Assembly (NCBI GenBank): GCA_030148485.1
Contig: JASBTJ010000005.1
Location: forward strand, 1 to 64,000
DNA length: 64,000 bases
Direction: 5' to 3'
From: Gammaproteobacteria bacterium
GTDB lineage: Bacteria; Pseudomonadota; Gammaproteobacteria; Chromatiales; Chromatiaceae
Below the pieces are notes generated by a model. It was given only the letters and a program-made list of their open reading frames with translations. It was not told the DNA's origin and ran no database searches. Below, piece by piece: positions 39,749 through 49,957 of this stretch (positions are counted from its first letter, which is position 1; each line of letters starts with the position of its first letter). A program made the position numbers and the translations under genes.

Positions 39749-40789
39749 GTGGCTATTAGTCGACGCCGTTTTCTTGCCGGTGGCCTCACCGCCGGTGCGT
39801 TAGGGCTGCTCGGGTGCGCCCACGAGGCGAGCGTGCACAGGCAACGGTGGTATTACTTCGGTACATTGGTCGACGTCACCGTGGTTCACGCCGACGCCCG
39901 ACGAGTCGCACACGCGCTGCAGCGTGTGTCGGCGTTGTTCGGGGACATCCACCGAAACCTGCACGCGTGGCGGCCGGGCGAGCTACAACGCATTAACCAC
40001 GCCATCGCAGTGGGGGAAGCCGTTTCAATAGCCCCGTCGACGGTGCGCATGATTGCCGACATCCAGGATCAGCACGTGCGAAGTGGTGGGGCGTTCAACC
40101 CGGCGGTGGGCGAGCTTATTGGGCTCTGGGGATTCCACGACGACGAGTTGCCTACGGGCCGACCGCCATCACGAAAGCGCATTGACGAGCTGGTCGATCG
40201 CCAGCCCAGCCCGTTGGATATCGATGTGTCCGGCGGCAGGCTGATCAGCCGCAATCGCCACGTGCAGCTCGATCTTGGAGGTTATGGAAAAGGTTATGCG
40301 CTGGATGCGGGCATGGCGCTGTTCCGCGAAGCTGGACTGACCGATGTGATCATCAACGCCGGGGGCGACCTGAATGTATCCGGCCGCCAAAACAGGCGCG
40401 CCTGGCGCGTCGGGATCCGCGATCCGGGCGGGCATGGCGCCATGGGCTATCTGCAGACCGCCGGGAGCGAGGCGGTTTACACCTCCGGGAGCTATGAGCG
40501 GTATCTCGACGTGGACGGTAAGCGGTATGCCCACATTATCGACCCGCGCGATGGCATGCCGGTGGACGACATCGTGTCCGCAACGGTTGTCGATTCAGCG
40601 GGCACCCGCGCCGACGCTGCGGCCACGGCGCTGGCCGTGGCCGGGCGACAGTGGCGGGATGTGGCGGAATTCCTGGGCGTCAGGGAGGCCATGGTGATCG
40701 ACAGCCAAGGCGGTATCGCGCTGACGACAGCCATGGCGGATCGGGTATCGCTGGATGCGCGAACGCGGCGCCAGGTCACAGTTGGTTGA
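39749..40789 (+). CDS. apbE: FAD:protein FMN transferase ApbE
   Basis: Attaches FMN through a phosphoester bond to Thr in RnfG and RnfD. 346 residues with a Tat-like N-terminus ([10 protein letters not shown]) ending in a lipobox LLGC, so probably a membrane-anchored periplasmic lipoprotein. Family motifs: [25 protein letters not shown] and the Mg-binding [13 protein letters not shown] 39749 follows GGAGAGG. Terminal gene of the proposed gntR-to-apbE operon. Confidence 0.94.
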   Translation: MAISRRRFLAGGLTAGALGLLGCAHEASVHRQRWYYFGTLVDVTVVHADARRVAHALQRVSALFGDIHRNLHAWRPGELQRINHAIAVGEAVSIAPSTVRMIADIQDQHVRSGGAFNPAVGELIGLWGFHDDELPTGRPPSRKRIDELVDRQPSPLDIDVSGGRLISRNRHVQLDLGGYGKGYALDAGMALFREAGLTDVIINAGGDLNVSGRQNRRAWRVGIRDPGGHGAMGYLQTAGSEAVYTSGSYERYLDVDGKRYAHIIDPRDGMPVDDIVSATVVDSAGTRADAAATALAVAGRQWRDVAEFLGVREAMVIDSQGGIALTTAMADRVSLDARTRRQVTVG

Positions 40790-40899
40790 GACCCCTTCGG
40801 CACTTTGAGAACGGACACCCTTGTCCGTATAAAAAAAAGGGGCTTACTCTGATTGGGCAGCAATCCAACCGTATATCTTCAAGGGGAGGGGTAGTCATC

Positions 40900-41355
40900 G
40901 TGCTTAAAGACTTCAAAGAATTTGCGATGCGTGGAAACGTGGTGGACATGGCCGTCGGTATCATCATCGGCGCGGCCTTCGGCACCATTGTCAAAAGTCT
41001 GGTGGCCGACGTGATCATGCCGCCGATCGGCCTGTTGCTCGGCGGCGTCGATTTCACCGACCTGTTCATCACCCTGAAAGAGGGCGCCAAGGCGGCCGCT
41101 CCCTATGCGACCCTTGCCGAGGCCAAGGCGGCGGGCGCGGTGACCGTGAATATCGGTTCGTTCATCAACACCGTGATCAGCTTCATCATTGTGGCCTTCG
41201 CGGTATTCCTGGTGATCCGCAGCCTGAACAAGCTGAAAAAGAAAGAGGCCGAGCCGCCACCGGCGGACCCGGTGGTCAAGGAATGTCCCCGGTGTTTCAC
41301 CGAGATCCCGATCAAGGCGACCCGTTGCCCCCATTGCACCTCGGAACTGGGCTGA
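40900..41355 (+). CDS. mscL: Large-conductance mechanosensitive channel MscL
   Basis: Osmotic safety valve. 151 residues from GTG 40900, with GGGGAGGG 9 nt upstream. First transmembrane region [21 protein letters not shown], second [16 protein letters not shown]. The C-terminus adds a zinc-ribbon-like pair ECPRC and RCPHC, found in many proteobacterial MscL proteins. Unrelated to the Rnf operon, although on the same strand. Confidence 0.95.
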   Translation: MLKDFKEFAMRGNVVDMAVGIIIGAAFGTIVKSLVADVIMPPIGLLLGGVDFTDLFITLKEGAKAAAPYATLAEAKAAGAVTVNIGSFINTVISFIIVAFAVFLVIRSLNKLKKKEAEPPPADPVVKECPRCFTEIPIKATRCPHCTSELG

Positions 41356-41374
41356 GCTTTTCCAAAGCGCGGAC

Positions 41375-41404
41375 AAAAAAGGCGGCCTGCGGGCCGCCTT
41401 TTTT
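41375..41404. terminator. Bidirectional terminator between mscL and the deacylase gene
   Basis: AAAAAAGGCGGCC-TGCG-GGCCGCCTTTTTT: a perfect 13-bp stem counting the A/T flanks, with a T-run on each strand, between two convergent genes. Confidence 0.9.
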
Positions 41405-41426
41405 GCTGTAACCTGGCCCGTTATGG

Positions 41427-42470
41427 TCAGATTATCGGCCCTTCCGGGTCGCCGACTGCCGGCGCGTGATTGGCATTGAAGGCCTCCACCTGTTCCGCCA
41501 CGTCCGCAACCGGTGCCTCGAAGCGCGCGACATGGAATAATGCCTCCCCTTCGTGGACCAGTGGCAGGTGGGTACGTCCGATGACGATGCCGGACACCCG
41601 GCTGGTCACAGCATGCTCTTCGCCGGTAAACGGGTCATGCACCACGCCGAGGGTTTCGCCCTTTTTCACCTTGGCGCCCAAGGGCACCAGATTGCGGAAC
41701 AAGCCGCTTTCGGGAGCCCGCAGCCACAGGCTGGAGCGCGCGACGAAGGGCTCGGGCGGCGGCTTTGGCTTCGCCTTGCCGGGGGCCAGCATGCCGATGT
41801 TGCGCATCACATTGATGATGCCGCGCAGCCCGGCGCGCACCGACAGTTCATCCAATCGCAATGCCTCGCCCGCCTCGTACAGCAGCATGCGTACGCCGTG
41901 CTCGGCGGCGGCCTCGCGCAAGGAACCGTCGCGCAGGCTGGAATCGAGCAGCACCGGGACCCCGAAGGCATGGGCCAGTCGGTTGGTTTCGTCGTCGGCC
42001 AGGTTGGCGCGAATTTGCGGGAGGTTGGTGCGGTGGATCGCGCCGGTGTGCAGGTCGATGCCGTGACTGCAGCGGGCGACGATCTCGGTCATGAACACGT
42101 CGGCCAGGCGCGCCGCCATGGAGCCGGTATCCGAACCGGGAAAACAGCGGTTGAGGTCGCGCCGGTCGGGCAGGTAGCGGGAATGGTTCAGCACCCCGTA
42201 GGCATTGACGATGGGGACCGCGACCAAGGTGCCGCGCAGGTTGGCGAGGCGCTTGCTGGCCAGCAGTCGGCGGATGATCTCCACGCCATTGAGTTCGTCG
42301 CCGTGAATGGCGGCGCAGACGAACAGCCGTGGTCCGTCGCGGCGGCCATGTATCACGTGCACCGGCATGGTCATGGGGGTGTGGGTGTACAAGCGCGGCA
42401 GCGGAAGTTCCACCAGGCGACGCGTGCCGGGCGCGATGCTGCGCTCGCCGATAACGAAGCTGGTACGCAT
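41427..42470 (-). CDS. Succinylglutamate desuccinylase/aspartoacylase family deacylase
   Basis: 347 residues of the AstE/AspA zinc carboxypeptidase-like family. Zinc ligands are in CAAIHGDELNGVEIIRRL (His and Glu) and GIDLHTGAIHR (His); a C-terminal beta-rich domain holds GETLGVVHDPFTGEEHAV. Family members remove acyl groups from amino-acid amines. It lies 3 nt downstream of rimK and forms a unit with rimK and the RimB-like protease; the substrate is unknown. Confidence 0.88.
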   Translation of the reverse strand: MRTSFVIGERSIAPGTRRLVELPLPRLYTHTPMTMPVHVIHGRRDGPRLFVCAAIHGDELNGVEIIRRLLASKRLANLRGTLVAVPIVNAYGVLNHSRYLPDRRDLNRCFPGSDTGSMAARLADVFMTEIVARCSHGIDLHTGAIHRTNLPQIRANLADDETNRLAHAFGVPVLLDSSLRDGSLREAAAEHGVRMLLYEAGEALRLDELSVRAGLRGIINVMRNIGMLAPGKAKPKPPPEPFVARSSLWLRAPESGLFRNLVPLGAKVKKGETLGVVHDPFTGEEHAVTSRVSGIVIGRTHLPLVHEGEALFHVARFEAPVADVAEQVEAFNANHAPAVGDPEGPII

Positions 42471-42473
42471 GGG

Positions 42474-43400
42474 TCAGCCTTTGCCGCGGGTGCGGGTGCG
42501 GGACTTGCCGCTTTTGCTGCCCTTTTCGGCGAGGGTCTTCTCTATGTGCCCGACGATCTGACCGGCCACGTCCTTGCCCGTCGCCTGTTCGATACCCTCC
42601 AGCCCGGGCGACGAATTGACTTCCATGACCACCGGTCCGTGGTTGGAGCGGAGGATGTCGACGCCGCAGACGTTCAATCCCATGACCTTGGCCGCTTTGA
42701 CCGCGGTGGCGCGTTCCTGAGGGGTTATCTTGATCAGCGCGGCGCTGCCGCCCCGGTGCAGGTTGGAGCGGAACTCGCCTTCCTTACCCTGGCGCTTCAT
42801 GGCAGCGACGACCTTGCCGCCGACCACGAAGCAGCGGATGTCCGCGCCGCCGGCTTCCTTGATGAACTCCTGCACCAGGATGTTGGTCTTCAGGCCCATG
42901 AAGGCCTCGATGACCGACTCGGCGGCCTTGCGGGTTTCCGCCAGCACCACGCCGATGCCCTGGGTGCCTTCCAACAGCTTGATCACCGCGGGCGCGCCGC
43001 CCACCATCTTGATCAGGTCCTGGATATCGTCCGGGCGATGCGCAAAACCGGTAACCGGCAGGCCGACGCCGTCCCGGGCAAGCAACTGCAGTGAGCGCAG
43101 TTTGTCGCGGGAACGGGAAATCGCCACCGATTCGTTGAGCGGCAGTACGCCCATCATTTCGAATTGCCGCAACACGGCCGTGCCATAGAAGGTGACCGAG
43201 GCGCCGATACGGGGGATCACCGCATCAAAGCCTTCCAGGAGTTCGCCTTTGTAGTGAATCGACGGTCGTAGCGAGGTGATATTCATATAGCAGCGCAGCA
43301 CGTCCAGTACCTCGACCTCGTGGCCCCGGTTCACGCAGGCTTCCACCAGGCGACGGGTCGAGTACAGCGCTTTGTTGCGCGACAGAATGGCGATCTTCAT
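42474..43400 (-). CDS. rimK: RimK-type ATP-grasp alpha-L-glutamate ligase
   Basis: ATP-grasp enzyme adding glutamate residues to the C-terminus of ribosomal protein S6. 308 residues: N-terminal [24 protein letters not shown]-binding [18 protein letters not shown], and the metal-binding end [19 protein letters not shown] basic C-terminal tail ([13 protein letters not shown]) follows. Its start codon overlaps the preceding rimB-like gene by 4 nt. Confidence 0.93.
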   Translation of the reverse strand: MKIAILSRNKALYSTRRLVEACVNRGHEVEVLDVLRCYMNITSLRPSIHYKGELLEGFDAVIPRIGASVTFYGTAVLRQFEMMGVLPLNESVAISRSRDKLRSLQLLARDGVGLPVTGFAHRPDDIQDLIKMVGGAPAVIKLLEGTQGIGVVLAETRKAAESVIEAFMGLKTNILVQEFIKEAGGADIRCFVVGGKVVAAMKRQGKEGEFRSNLHRGGSAALIKITPQERATAVKAAKVMGLNVCGVDILRSNHGPVVMEVNSSPGLEGIEQATGKDVAGQIVGHIEKTLAEKGSKSGKSRTRTRGKG

Positions 43401-43852
43401 GAGACAACCTTGGCCGGGCCTTTGCCCTGCAGGTAGGAGGAGGCGGGGTCGACGGCGAACCGACCATTGATGGCGGTGCGTCCCAACAGCATGCGAAACC
43501 GCATGTTGTCACGGTTGGTGAGAGTGATCTCGATGGGCCATTCCAGGTTGCCGAGGCGGACCGGGGTCCTGATGACGAAACGGTGTTCCCGGTGGCCGCC
43601 GGAATCCGTCACCGGCCGTTGATCGACGATATCGGCCACGCATTCGCAGCTGACGTCTGTACGTCCCTGAACCGGGTGCACGCGAAAGCGGACTCGGCGC
43701 ACCCCCGCGTCCTCGAAGGGTTCCAGATGGTAGGCGTGCAATGCCGAGGTGCGTGCCCCGGTGTCCACCTTGCACTTGATGGTGTCCAGTCCCAGCGCCG
43801 GCAGCGTCAACCACTCACGCCAGCCCAGCATTGCCAGTGAATCGTTGTGCAT
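43397..43852 (-). CDS. rimB: Retropepsin-like aspartic protease (RimB/ATP-dependent zinc protease family)
   Basis: 151 residues. The single-domain retropepsin-like active site is [14 protein letters not shown] at about residue 27-40 (catalytic Asp-Thr-Gly), with later strand [16 protein letters not shown]. In Pseudomonas the RimB protease trims glutamate tails that RimK adds to S6 (established). Directly before rimK with overlapping start/stop, which supports that role here. Confidence 0.88.
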   Translation of the reverse strand: MHNDSLAMLGWREWLTLPALGLDTIKCKVDTGARTSALHAYHLEPFEDAGVRRVRFRVHPVQGRTDVSCECVADIVDQRPVTDSGGHREHRFVIRTPVRLGNLEWPIEITLTNRDNMRFRMLLGRTAINGRFAVDPASSYLQGKGPAKVVS

Positions 43853-43856
43853 GGTT

Positions 43857-44186
43857 TCAGTGTTCGCGGTGGGAAGAAAATGCGACGCGATCGAGCCAGC
43901 TCAGCCTTTGATCCTCGTCCCCGATGTCGATGCGGGAGACGACGTTCTTGTAGCCTGCAAACATCATCATCACCACCAGGCTGGCCACCAGCACCCTGTC
44001 GATCATGGCCGACACGGTCAACACCATTTCCGCGTCGGCGATGGCGAAAATAGGGGGCGGCAGATGATAGGCCGCCGGGAAGAACTTGATCGCCAGCGCG
44101 AACAGCGCCAGCGACATGCCCAGATAAATGGGCGCGAGGATCCAACGGCTGGCAAGCAACAGTTTATCGATGGTGCGTTCGAGCAT
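43857..44186 (-). CDS. Truncated YqhA/UPF0114-family membrane protein
   Basis: 109 residues matching the N-terminal two thirds of YqhA (about 165 residues in E. coli): [40 protein letters not shown] and [19 protein letters not shown]. After WLDRV it ends with SSHREH and a stop, so the conserved C-terminal membrane helices are missing. The rimB gene starts 4 nt further on. Either a short functional form or a 3' truncation. Probably first gene of the yqhA-rimB-rimK-deacylase operon. Confidence 0.75.
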   Translation of the reverse strand: MLERTIDKLLLASRWILAPIYLGMSLALFALAIKFFPAAYHLPPPIFAIADAEMVLTVSAMIDRVLVASLVVMMMFAGYKNVVSRIDIGDEDQRLSWLDRVAFSSHREH

Positions 44187-44263
44187 CGAAAGTCGGCCTC
44201 CGGTATGGCGAACACGCCCGAGTCGGGCTACCTTGTGCGCATCATAATGCAGGGACTGTTCCT

Positions 44264-45229
44264 ATGTTGAGGTGTTTACTGGTTTCGCCGGACGGGCAGG
44301 TCCGCTCAGGCGGGCGCGAACTCATCGACGCGGAGCGTCCAGCGGGCGCCTGGTTGTGGGTCGATCTGCAAGACGAAGCCAAACAGGACGAGGCCCGCTT
44401 GCTGACGGGCCGCTTCGGACTCGATCCGTTGGCTGTATCGGATGCCCAGCGCGAGCGCCATCCGCCCAAGCTGGAGGCCTTTGAAGACGGCTTGTTCCTG
44501 CTGCTCAAGGGATTGGATGCCCAAACCACCGATATCCGTTTTGCCACCATTCAGATCGCGTTGTTCATTGGCGGTGACTTCCTGGTGACCCGCCATTCGG
44601 CCCAGTCACTCAGCGTGGATCGTCGTTGGCAGGCGTTGGCGGCCGGCGACGCCGATGCCGCCCAGGGGCCGCTGTTCTGGGCCTGCCGGGTCGCCCGCGC
44701 CGTTGCCGACCGGTACGGCCCGGTGCTGTTGGGGCTGGAGGAACGCCTGGACAAGGTCGAAGACGAGTTGTTCGACGCCCGAACCGATGCGCTGATGGAG
44801 GAGCTGGTGGGCTACAACACCCGGGTCCGCAAACTCCGCCGCGTGTTGGCATATCACGAAGGGGTGTTCCGCGAGTTGTCCCGTGAAGAGGGGCTGCTGG
44901 CCGGCGACCGGTTGCGTCATGCCTATGTCGATGTGCACGAGCAGATGGAGCGGTACGCCAGTTTGTCGGGGCTGTATCAAGAATTGATCTCAGACCTTGT
45001 CGACGGCTATATCTCGCTGAATGGCCATCACCTGAACCAGGTCATGAAGGTGTTGACGGTGGTCACGGTGATCTTTGTCCCCTTGACGTTGTTGGTCGGC
45101 GTGTACGGCATGAACTTCGAATACATGCCGGAACTGAAGGCCGAGCACGGCTATCAGATCCTGCTGGCGGCGATGCTGGGGATCGCGGTCACCCTGCTGG
45201 CCCTGTTTCGGAAGATGCGTTGGCTATGA
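44264..45229 (+). CDS. CorA/ZntB-family divalent metal transporter
   Basis: 321 residues: N-terminal cytoplasmic alpha/beta domain, long stalk helix and two C-terminal transmembrane helices (VLTVVTVIFVPLTLLVGVYG; ILLAAMLGIAVTLLALF) with the selectivity motif YGMNFEYMPE between them. The family moves Mg2+, Co2+ or Zn2+; GMN followed by a ZntB-like loop leaves the metal open. Overlaps the mscS-like gene by ATGA. Confidence 0.92.
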   Translation: MLRCLLVSPDGQVRSGGRELIDAERPAGAWLWVDLQDEAKQDEARLLTGRFGLDPLAVSDAQRERHPPKLEAFEDGLFLLLKGLDAQTTDIRFATIQIALFIGGDFLVTRHSAQSLSVDRRWQALAAGDADAAQGPLFWACRVARAVADRYGPVLLGLEERLDKVEDELFDARTDALMEELVGYNTRVRKLRRVLAYHEGVFRELSREEGLLAGDRLRHAYVDVHEQMERYASLSGLYQELISDLVDGYISLNGHHLNQVMKVLTVVTVIFVPLTLLVGVYGMNFEYMPELKAEHGYQILLAAMLGIAVTLLALFRKMRWL

Positions 45230-46254
45230 AAAAACTCCTGCTGTTGGTGATGTCGGCTTTCCCGGTGACCGCGCTGGCGGAAACGAACAGTGGCTGGCTG
45301 TCGGAGCAATGGCATGCCCTGGTCGCCGGCTTTGGCGGGTTGCCCGCACAGATCGACGCCATGTTCGCCACCACGTTGTTCAACCTTGGCAACACCCCGG
45401 TCACCAGTTACGGGTTGTTGCGGGTGGTGTTGATCGTGCTGGTCGCCGGGCTGGTGTCGAAGCTGCTGCGCCGGGCCATCCAGCGTCTGGTGGGTCATTT
45501 GTTCGAATCCCATCAGGCGACCTTCTACACCCTGCTGCGCGTGCTGCATTACGTCATCCTGATTGTCGGGGTCATGATCGCGCTGACCTCCATCGGTCTC
45601 AACTTCGCCAGCCTGGCGTTGGTGGCGGGGGCGTTGTCCGTGGGTATCGGCTTTGGCCTGCAGTCCATCGTCAACAATTTCGTGTCCGGATTGATCCTGT
45701 TGTTCGAGCGTACCGTCAAGGTAGGCGATTTCATCGAGCTGGATTCAGGCACCACCGGTGTGGTCAAGGAGATCAACGTGCGCAGCACGCTGATCAATAC
45801 CAACGACAACGTCGACATCATCGTACCCAACAGCGAGTTGATCTCCACCAAGGTCACCAACTGGACGCTGCGCGAAACTATTCGCCGCATCCGTGTGCCG
45901 TTCGGCGTTGCCTACGGTTCCGATAAGGACCTGGTCAAGAAGGCGGTGCTCGAAGCGGCCGACGTGGTCGATCACACCCTCACCGAAGATCCGATGCGCC
46001 GGCCACAGGTCTGGCTGGTGGGATTTGGCGATTCCAGCCTGGACTTCGAGCTGGTGATCTGGGTACGTACCGAAGCGGTCAAACGCCCCGCAGCCGTGCA
46101 GGCCTCCTATCTGTGGGAGATCGAGAGCGCGTTCCGGAGATACCAAATCGAGATCCCCTTCCCGCAGCGTGATCTACACGTGCGCAGTGCCTTTGGTCAG
46201 ACCCAGGCCGCCCAGGTGCCCGGCCTGCTGGGTCGGGGGGATACCGGCGCGTGA
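45226..46254 (+). CDS. MscS-family mechanosensitive channel
   Basis: 342 residues from ATG 45226, which overlaps the stop of the metal transporter. Signal-like N-terminus (LLLLVMSAFPVTALAE), three transmembrane helices, pore helix LALVAGALSVGIGFGLQSIV, and the beta domain VKVGDFIELDSGTTGVVKEI with NIRS/NVRST and IIVPNSEL. The soluble vestibule ends QIEIPFPQRDLHVR. The N-terminal region is longer than in minimal MscS. Confidence 0.92.
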   Translation: MKKLLLLVMSAFPVTALAETNSGWLSEQWHALVAGFGGLPAQIDAMFATTLFNLGNTPVTSYGLLRVVLIVLVAGLVSKLLRRAIQRLVGHLFESHQATFYTLLRVLHYVILIVGVMIALTSIGLNFASLALVAGALSVGIGFGLQSIVNNFVSGLILLFERTVKVGDFIELDSGTTGVVKEINVRSTLINTNDNVDIIVPNSELISTKVTNWTLRETIRRIRVPFGVAYGSDKDLVKKAVLEAADVVDHTLTEDPMRRPQVWLVGFGDSSLDFELVIWVRTEAVKRPAAVQASYLWEIESAFRRYQIEIPFPQRDLHVRSAFGQTQAAQVPGLLGRGDTGA

Positions 46255-46312
46255 GCGGGGAACTTAACCTCGTGGCCGAGACTCCAATCACACGAGCCCG
46301 TATCGAAACCTG

Positions 46313-46648
46313 ATGCAGATTCCCCATCCCATGTCGCACCGGCCCCACCTCACCATCCTGCTGCTCATGGCCTTGCTGAGCCAAGGCCTGTGGGCGGCCG
46401 GCCTGGCCGGGGCGTGCGACCCCTGCGTTCCCGGGTGCGTGACCCAGGCCGCCGATTGCCAACACGGCGATGCGGCTGACCGCAATCCATGTCGGCACTG
46501 CGTCAGTGCGACGGGCACGGCGTGGGCGCTCCCGGTGGTTCCGGCTATGCTGTCCCCGCACGCTACGCCGACGGCATACCGGACCGGTTTGCCGGCAACC
46601 GGGCCCGACACCTCCCCATCCCGTATCTTCCGCCCGCCCCGGATATAG
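46313..46648 (+). CDS. Small secreted cysteine-rich protein, unknown
   Basis: 111 residues with a likely signal peptide (LTILLLMALLSQGLWAAG) and a cysteine-rich stretch CDPCVPGCVTQAADC followed by CRHC. The spacing resembles small exported proteins that precede metal-resistance genes, but I do not recognise the family. It lies 175 nt before the SHOCT gene at the start of the copper cluster, so metal binding is possible. Confidence 0.45.
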   Translation: MQIPHPMSHRPHLTILLLMALLSQGLWAAGLAGACDPCVPGCVTQAADCQHGDAADRNPCRHCVSATGTAWALPVVPAMLSPHATPTAYRTGLPATGPDTSPSRIFRPPRI

Positions 46649-46823
46649 ATTCCGCTTCCTGGCCGGCCTGCCCCAGCGGTCGCGGCAGGCATGGCAACAG
46701 GCGCGGGAGATGCGATCATGCGCGATTGTGCGATCGATCCTCCTGGTGCCGCTGCCGCGCCCAGCGTGGCAACCCCTGGCGGGCAACCAGCGATGCCGGC
46801 CGACCCGAATGCAGGAGCGCGCG

Positions 46824-47036
46824 ATGTTTGATCACATGAACGGATTGTGGAGCGGATACATGGGGATTTTCTGGGTACTGTTGTTGGTACTGGTCGTCTG
46901 GTTGCTGCTGCGCGACAGGCGTGGCGGCTCGCGGCGCCACACATCCGCCCGGGAAGTGTTGGACCAGCGCTACGCGCGCGGCGAGATCGATCGGGAAGAG
47001 TACTTGCGACGCCTGGACGACCTACGCAAAGACTGA
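46824..47036 (+). CDS. SHOCT-domain small membrane protein
   Basis: 70 residues: one N-terminal transmembrane helix (GIFWVLLLVLVVWLLL) and a C-terminal SHOCT motif, SAREVLDQRYARGEIDREEY. GGAG lies 7 nt before ATG 46824. SHOCT proteins often accompany copper-transport genes; here it is 25 nt before the metallochaperone gene. No enzymatic role is known. Confidence 0.85.
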   Translation: MFDHMNGLWSGYMGIFWVLLLVLVVWLLLRDRRGGSRRHTSAREVLDQRYARGEIDREEYLRRLDDLRKD

Positions 47037-47061
47037 CACGTGATTTGAAAGGACCATAACG

Positions 47062-47274
47062 ATGAGCAAGACACAGGTTTTTGAGGTGAAGAACATGAAG
47101 TGCGGTGGCTGTACGGCGGCCGCCGAATCCGCCGTGACGGCGTTGGACGGGGTCGAGTCGGCGAGCTTCGACCTGGAGAGCGCCACCGGTACCGTGGTCG
47201 GCGACGTCGACCCCCAGCAGGTCGTGGATGTGCTCACCGCGGCCGGGTATCCGGCCAGCTTGAAGAGCGCCTGA
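47062..47274 (+). CDS. CopZ-like heavy-metal-associated chaperone
   Basis: 70-residue HMA ferredoxin-like fold with the metal-binding motif MKCGGC at residues 11-16. It likely hands Cu(I) to the ATPase encoded 2 nt downstream. AAAGGA precedes the ATG. Confidence 0.92.
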   Translation: MSKTQVFEVKNMKCGGCTAAAESAVTALDGVESASFDLESATGTVVGDVDPQQVVDVLTAAGYPASLKSA

Positions 47275-47276
47275 AC

Positions 47277-49493
47277 ATGTCGATTCGCTTGTCCATCGTC
47301 GGCATGTCCTGTGCCGGCTGCGTCGGCGCGGTGGAAAAGGCGTTGGCCGCCGTGCCCGGCGTCACCAATGCCAGGGTCAACCTGGTGGACCGCACCGCGC
47401 AAGTGGAAGGGGATGTCGTCGCCGATGAGCTGATCAAGGCGGTCAAGGCGGCCGGATACGATGCCGCCGAGATGGCCGGGTTGAGCGCCGACGCGGACAA
47501 GGAAGCGGCCGAGATGGCGTACTACCGCACCCTGATGCGGCGCACCCAGGTGGGGCTGGCACTGGGCGTGCCCATCGTGGTGGTCAGCATGGTGGAGTGG
47601 CTGCCCGCCGTGGATACCGCGGCGGGACAACTGACCTGGGGCGTGATCGGGCTGCTGTCGCTGTTCGTCATGGCCTACACCGGTGGCCATTTCTTCACCG
47701 GCGCGGTCAACAGCGCCCGGCGCGGGGTGTTCAACATGGACACCCTCGTGGCCATGGGCACGGGCGCGGCGTGGCTGTATTCCACCGCCGTGGTGCTGTT
47801 TCCCCACGCCGTGCCGAGCATCGGGCGGCACATGTACTACGAAGCGGCGGTGATCATCATCGCACTGGTGTCGCTGGGGTCGGCGCTGGAGATGCGCGCC
47901 CGTGGGCGCACCGGCGAAGCGATCCGAAAGCTGATCGGCCTGCAGCCCAAGACCGCCCGCATCATCCGCAACGGGCAGGAGATCGACGTGCCCATCGAGG
48001 ATGTCGGGCTGGAGGAAACGGTACGGGTGCGCCCCGGCGAAAAGATCCCGGTGGACGGCAAGCTCATCGACGGCAGCTCCCATGTCGACGAGTCCATGCT
48101 CACCGGCGAGCCGGTGCCGGTGAAAAAACAGGTCGGCGACGAAGTGACCGGCGGTACCCTGAATACCCAGGGTAGTTTCCTGATGCAGGCCACGCGGATC
48201 GGCAGGGACACGGCGCTGGCGCGGATCATCGAACTGGTGCGCGACGCCCAGGGCAGCAAGCCGGCCATCGGCCGCCTGGTGGACAAGATCGCCGGCATTT
48301 TCGTGCCGGTGGTGTTGGCGATCGCCGTCCTGACCTTCGTACTGTGGTACCTGTTCGGCCCAGAACCGGCCGGTGCCTACGCCATCGTCACGGCCATGAC
48401 CGTGCTGGTCATCGCCTGTCCTTGTGCACTGGGCCTGGCGACGCCGATTTCGATCATGGTGGGTGTGGGACGGGCTGCCGAGCATGGGGTATTGATCCGC
48501 AACGGCGATGCGCTGCAGCAGGCGAGCAAGCTGACCACCGTGGTGCTGGACAAGACCGGCACCGTGACCGAGGGCCACCCCGCGGTCACCGCCATCGAGC
48601 CGGCAGCCGGCTTTGATGATCCGACGGTACTGGCCACGGCGGCGGCGCTGGAGCGCGGCTCCGAGCACCCGTTGGCGCAGGCGGTGTTGGCTGCGGCCGC
48701 TGAGCGGGGCATCGCGCTGGCCGAGGTGGATACGTTCGAGGCGCATACCGGCCAGGGCGTCAGCGCCAACCTGGATGGTGGCGTCTGGCGGTTGGGAAAG
48801 CGCGCCTTCCTGGATGCCCATGGCGTCGACACCACACCGTTGGCGGATGCCGCGGACGCGCTGGCGGACCAGGCGGCCACGGCCATCTGGCTGGCCCGGG
48901 ACACGGAGCTGGCCGGGGTCCTGGGCATCGCCGATCCGGTCAAGGCGGACAGCGCCGCGGCCCTGCAACGGCTCAAGGGGCTCGGGCTCAGGTTGGTGAT
49001 GATCACCGGCGACAACAGCCGAACCGCGGCGGCGGTCGCCCGTGATTTACCGATCGATGAGGTGATCGCCGAGGTCATGCCGGCCGACAAATCCAGCCAG
49101 GTGGCTGCGTTGCAACAAGCCGGTCAGATCGTGGCCATGGTCGGAGACGGTATCAACGACGCGCCGGCGCTGGCCCAGGCGGATGTCGGGTTTGCCATCG
49201 GTTCCGGGACGGACGTGGCAATGGAAGCCGCCGACGTGACCTTGATGCGCGGCTCGCTGCACGGGGTGGCGGATGCCATCGCGGTGTCCAAGGCGACCTT
49301 GCGCAATATCCACCAGAATCTGTTCGGCGCGTTCATCTACAACGTGATCGGTATTCCTGTGGCGGCCGGTGTGCTGTTTCCCCTGACCGGGCTGTTGCTC
49401 AATCCGATGATTGCCGGTGCGGCCATGGCGATGTCGTCCGTCACCGTGGTTTCCAACGCGGCGCGACTGAAACGTCAGCCGCTGGAGGTATGA
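47277..49493 (+). CDS. copA: Copper-translocating P-type ATPase
   Basis: Exports Cu(I) from the cytoplasm. 738 residues: one N-terminal HMA domain with MSCAGC (about residues 10-15), eight membrane helices, actuator TGEPVPVKK, the Cu-site CPC in [12 protein letters not shown], phosphorylation motif [17 protein letters not shown] and hinge [17 protein letters not shown]. The last membrane segment has [20 protein letters not shown], as in CopA. A cytochrome gene overlaps its stop. Confidence 0.96.
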   Translation: MSIRLSIVGMSCAGCVGAVEKALAAVPGVTNARVNLVDRTAQVEGDVVADELIKAVKAAGYDAAEMAGLSADADKEAAEMAYYRTLMRRTQVGLALGVPIVVVSMVEWLPAVDTAAGQLTWGVIGLLSLFVMAYTGGHFFTGAVNSARRGVFNMDTLVAMGTGAAWLYSTAVVLFPHAVPSIGRHMYYEAAVIIIALVSLGSALEMRARGRTGEAIRKLIGLQPKTARIIRNGQEIDVPIEDVGLEETVRVRPGEKIPVDGKLIDGSSHVDESMLTGEPVPVKKQVGDEVTGGTLNTQGSFLMQATRIGRDTALARIIELVRDAQGSKPAIGRLVDKIAGIFVPVVLAIAVLTFVLWYLFGPEPAGAYAIVTAMTVLVIACPCALGLATPISIMVGVGRAAEHGVLIRNGDALQQASKLTTVVLDKTGTVTEGHPAVTAIEPAAGFDDPTVLATAAALERGSEHPLAQAVLAAAAERGIALAEVDTFEAHTGQGVSANLDGGVWRLGKRAFLDAHGVDTTPLADAADALADQAATAIWLARDTELAGVLGIADPVKADSAAALQRLKGLGLRLVMITGDNSRTAAAVARDLPIDEVIAEVMPADKSSQVAALQQAGQIVAMVGDGINDAPALAQADVGFAIGSGTDVAMEAADVTLMRGSLHGVADAIAVSKATLRNIHQNLFGAFIYNVIGIPVAAGVLFPLTGLLLNPMIAGAAMAMSSVTVVSNAARLKRQPLEV

Positions 49494-49957
49494 ACATGGG
49501 ACTTCTCAGTCATACGGGACTGCGTCGGGCTTGGCGTGGACTGGCGGTTGCTGCCTTGCTGGCACCGCTGCTGGCCACCGCCGGACAGGTACGCTGGTAC
49601 AAGCCGGCTTATGTCACAGCGGGCAAGACGCTGTACGAGCGCAATTGCGCGACCTGTCATCAGCCGGACGCGGTGGGCACCGAGCAGTGGCGACAGCGGG
49701 ATGCGAACGGTCTGCTGCCCCCGCCGCCGCTGAACGGCACGGCCCATGCTTGGCATCACCCGCTGTCGGTGTTGTACCGCCAGATCATGGAGGGCAGCGC
49801 GCCCGGTGTCGGGACCATGCCGCCGTTCAAAGGCACCTTGTCCCAGGGCGAGGCCTTGGCGATCATCGCCTATATCCAATCCTTCTGGTCCGACGAGGTG
49901 TACGACGCCTGGCGTCAGATCGACGAATCCGCAAAAAAAGGAGTGATGGGTCAATGA
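49490..49957 (+). CDS. Class I cytochrome c, monoheme
   Basis: 155 residues. N-terminal export signal ([15 protein letters not shown]), heme motif CATCHQPDA at about residue 57, and the distal Met region [14 protein letters not shown] start overlaps copA and its stop overlaps the next gene, so it belongs to the copper operon. An electron carrier for periplasmic Cu(I) oxidation is an inference. Confidence 0.88.
   Translation: MNMGLLSHTGLRRAWRGLAVAALLAPLLATAGQVRWYKPAYVTAGKTLYERNCATCHQPDAVGTEQWRQRDANGLLPPPPLNGTAHAWHHPLSVLYRQIMEGSAPGVGTMPPFKGTLSQGEALAIIAYIQSFWSDEVYDAWRQIDESAKKGVMGQ

Noticed and set aside
25165-40789. Explaining the rnf genes as nitrogen-fixation genes
   Set aside because: No nif gene is in the window, and the tight linkage is to an SsuABC-type importer and an AprA-like enzyme. 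A nif link elsewhere in the genome remains possible.
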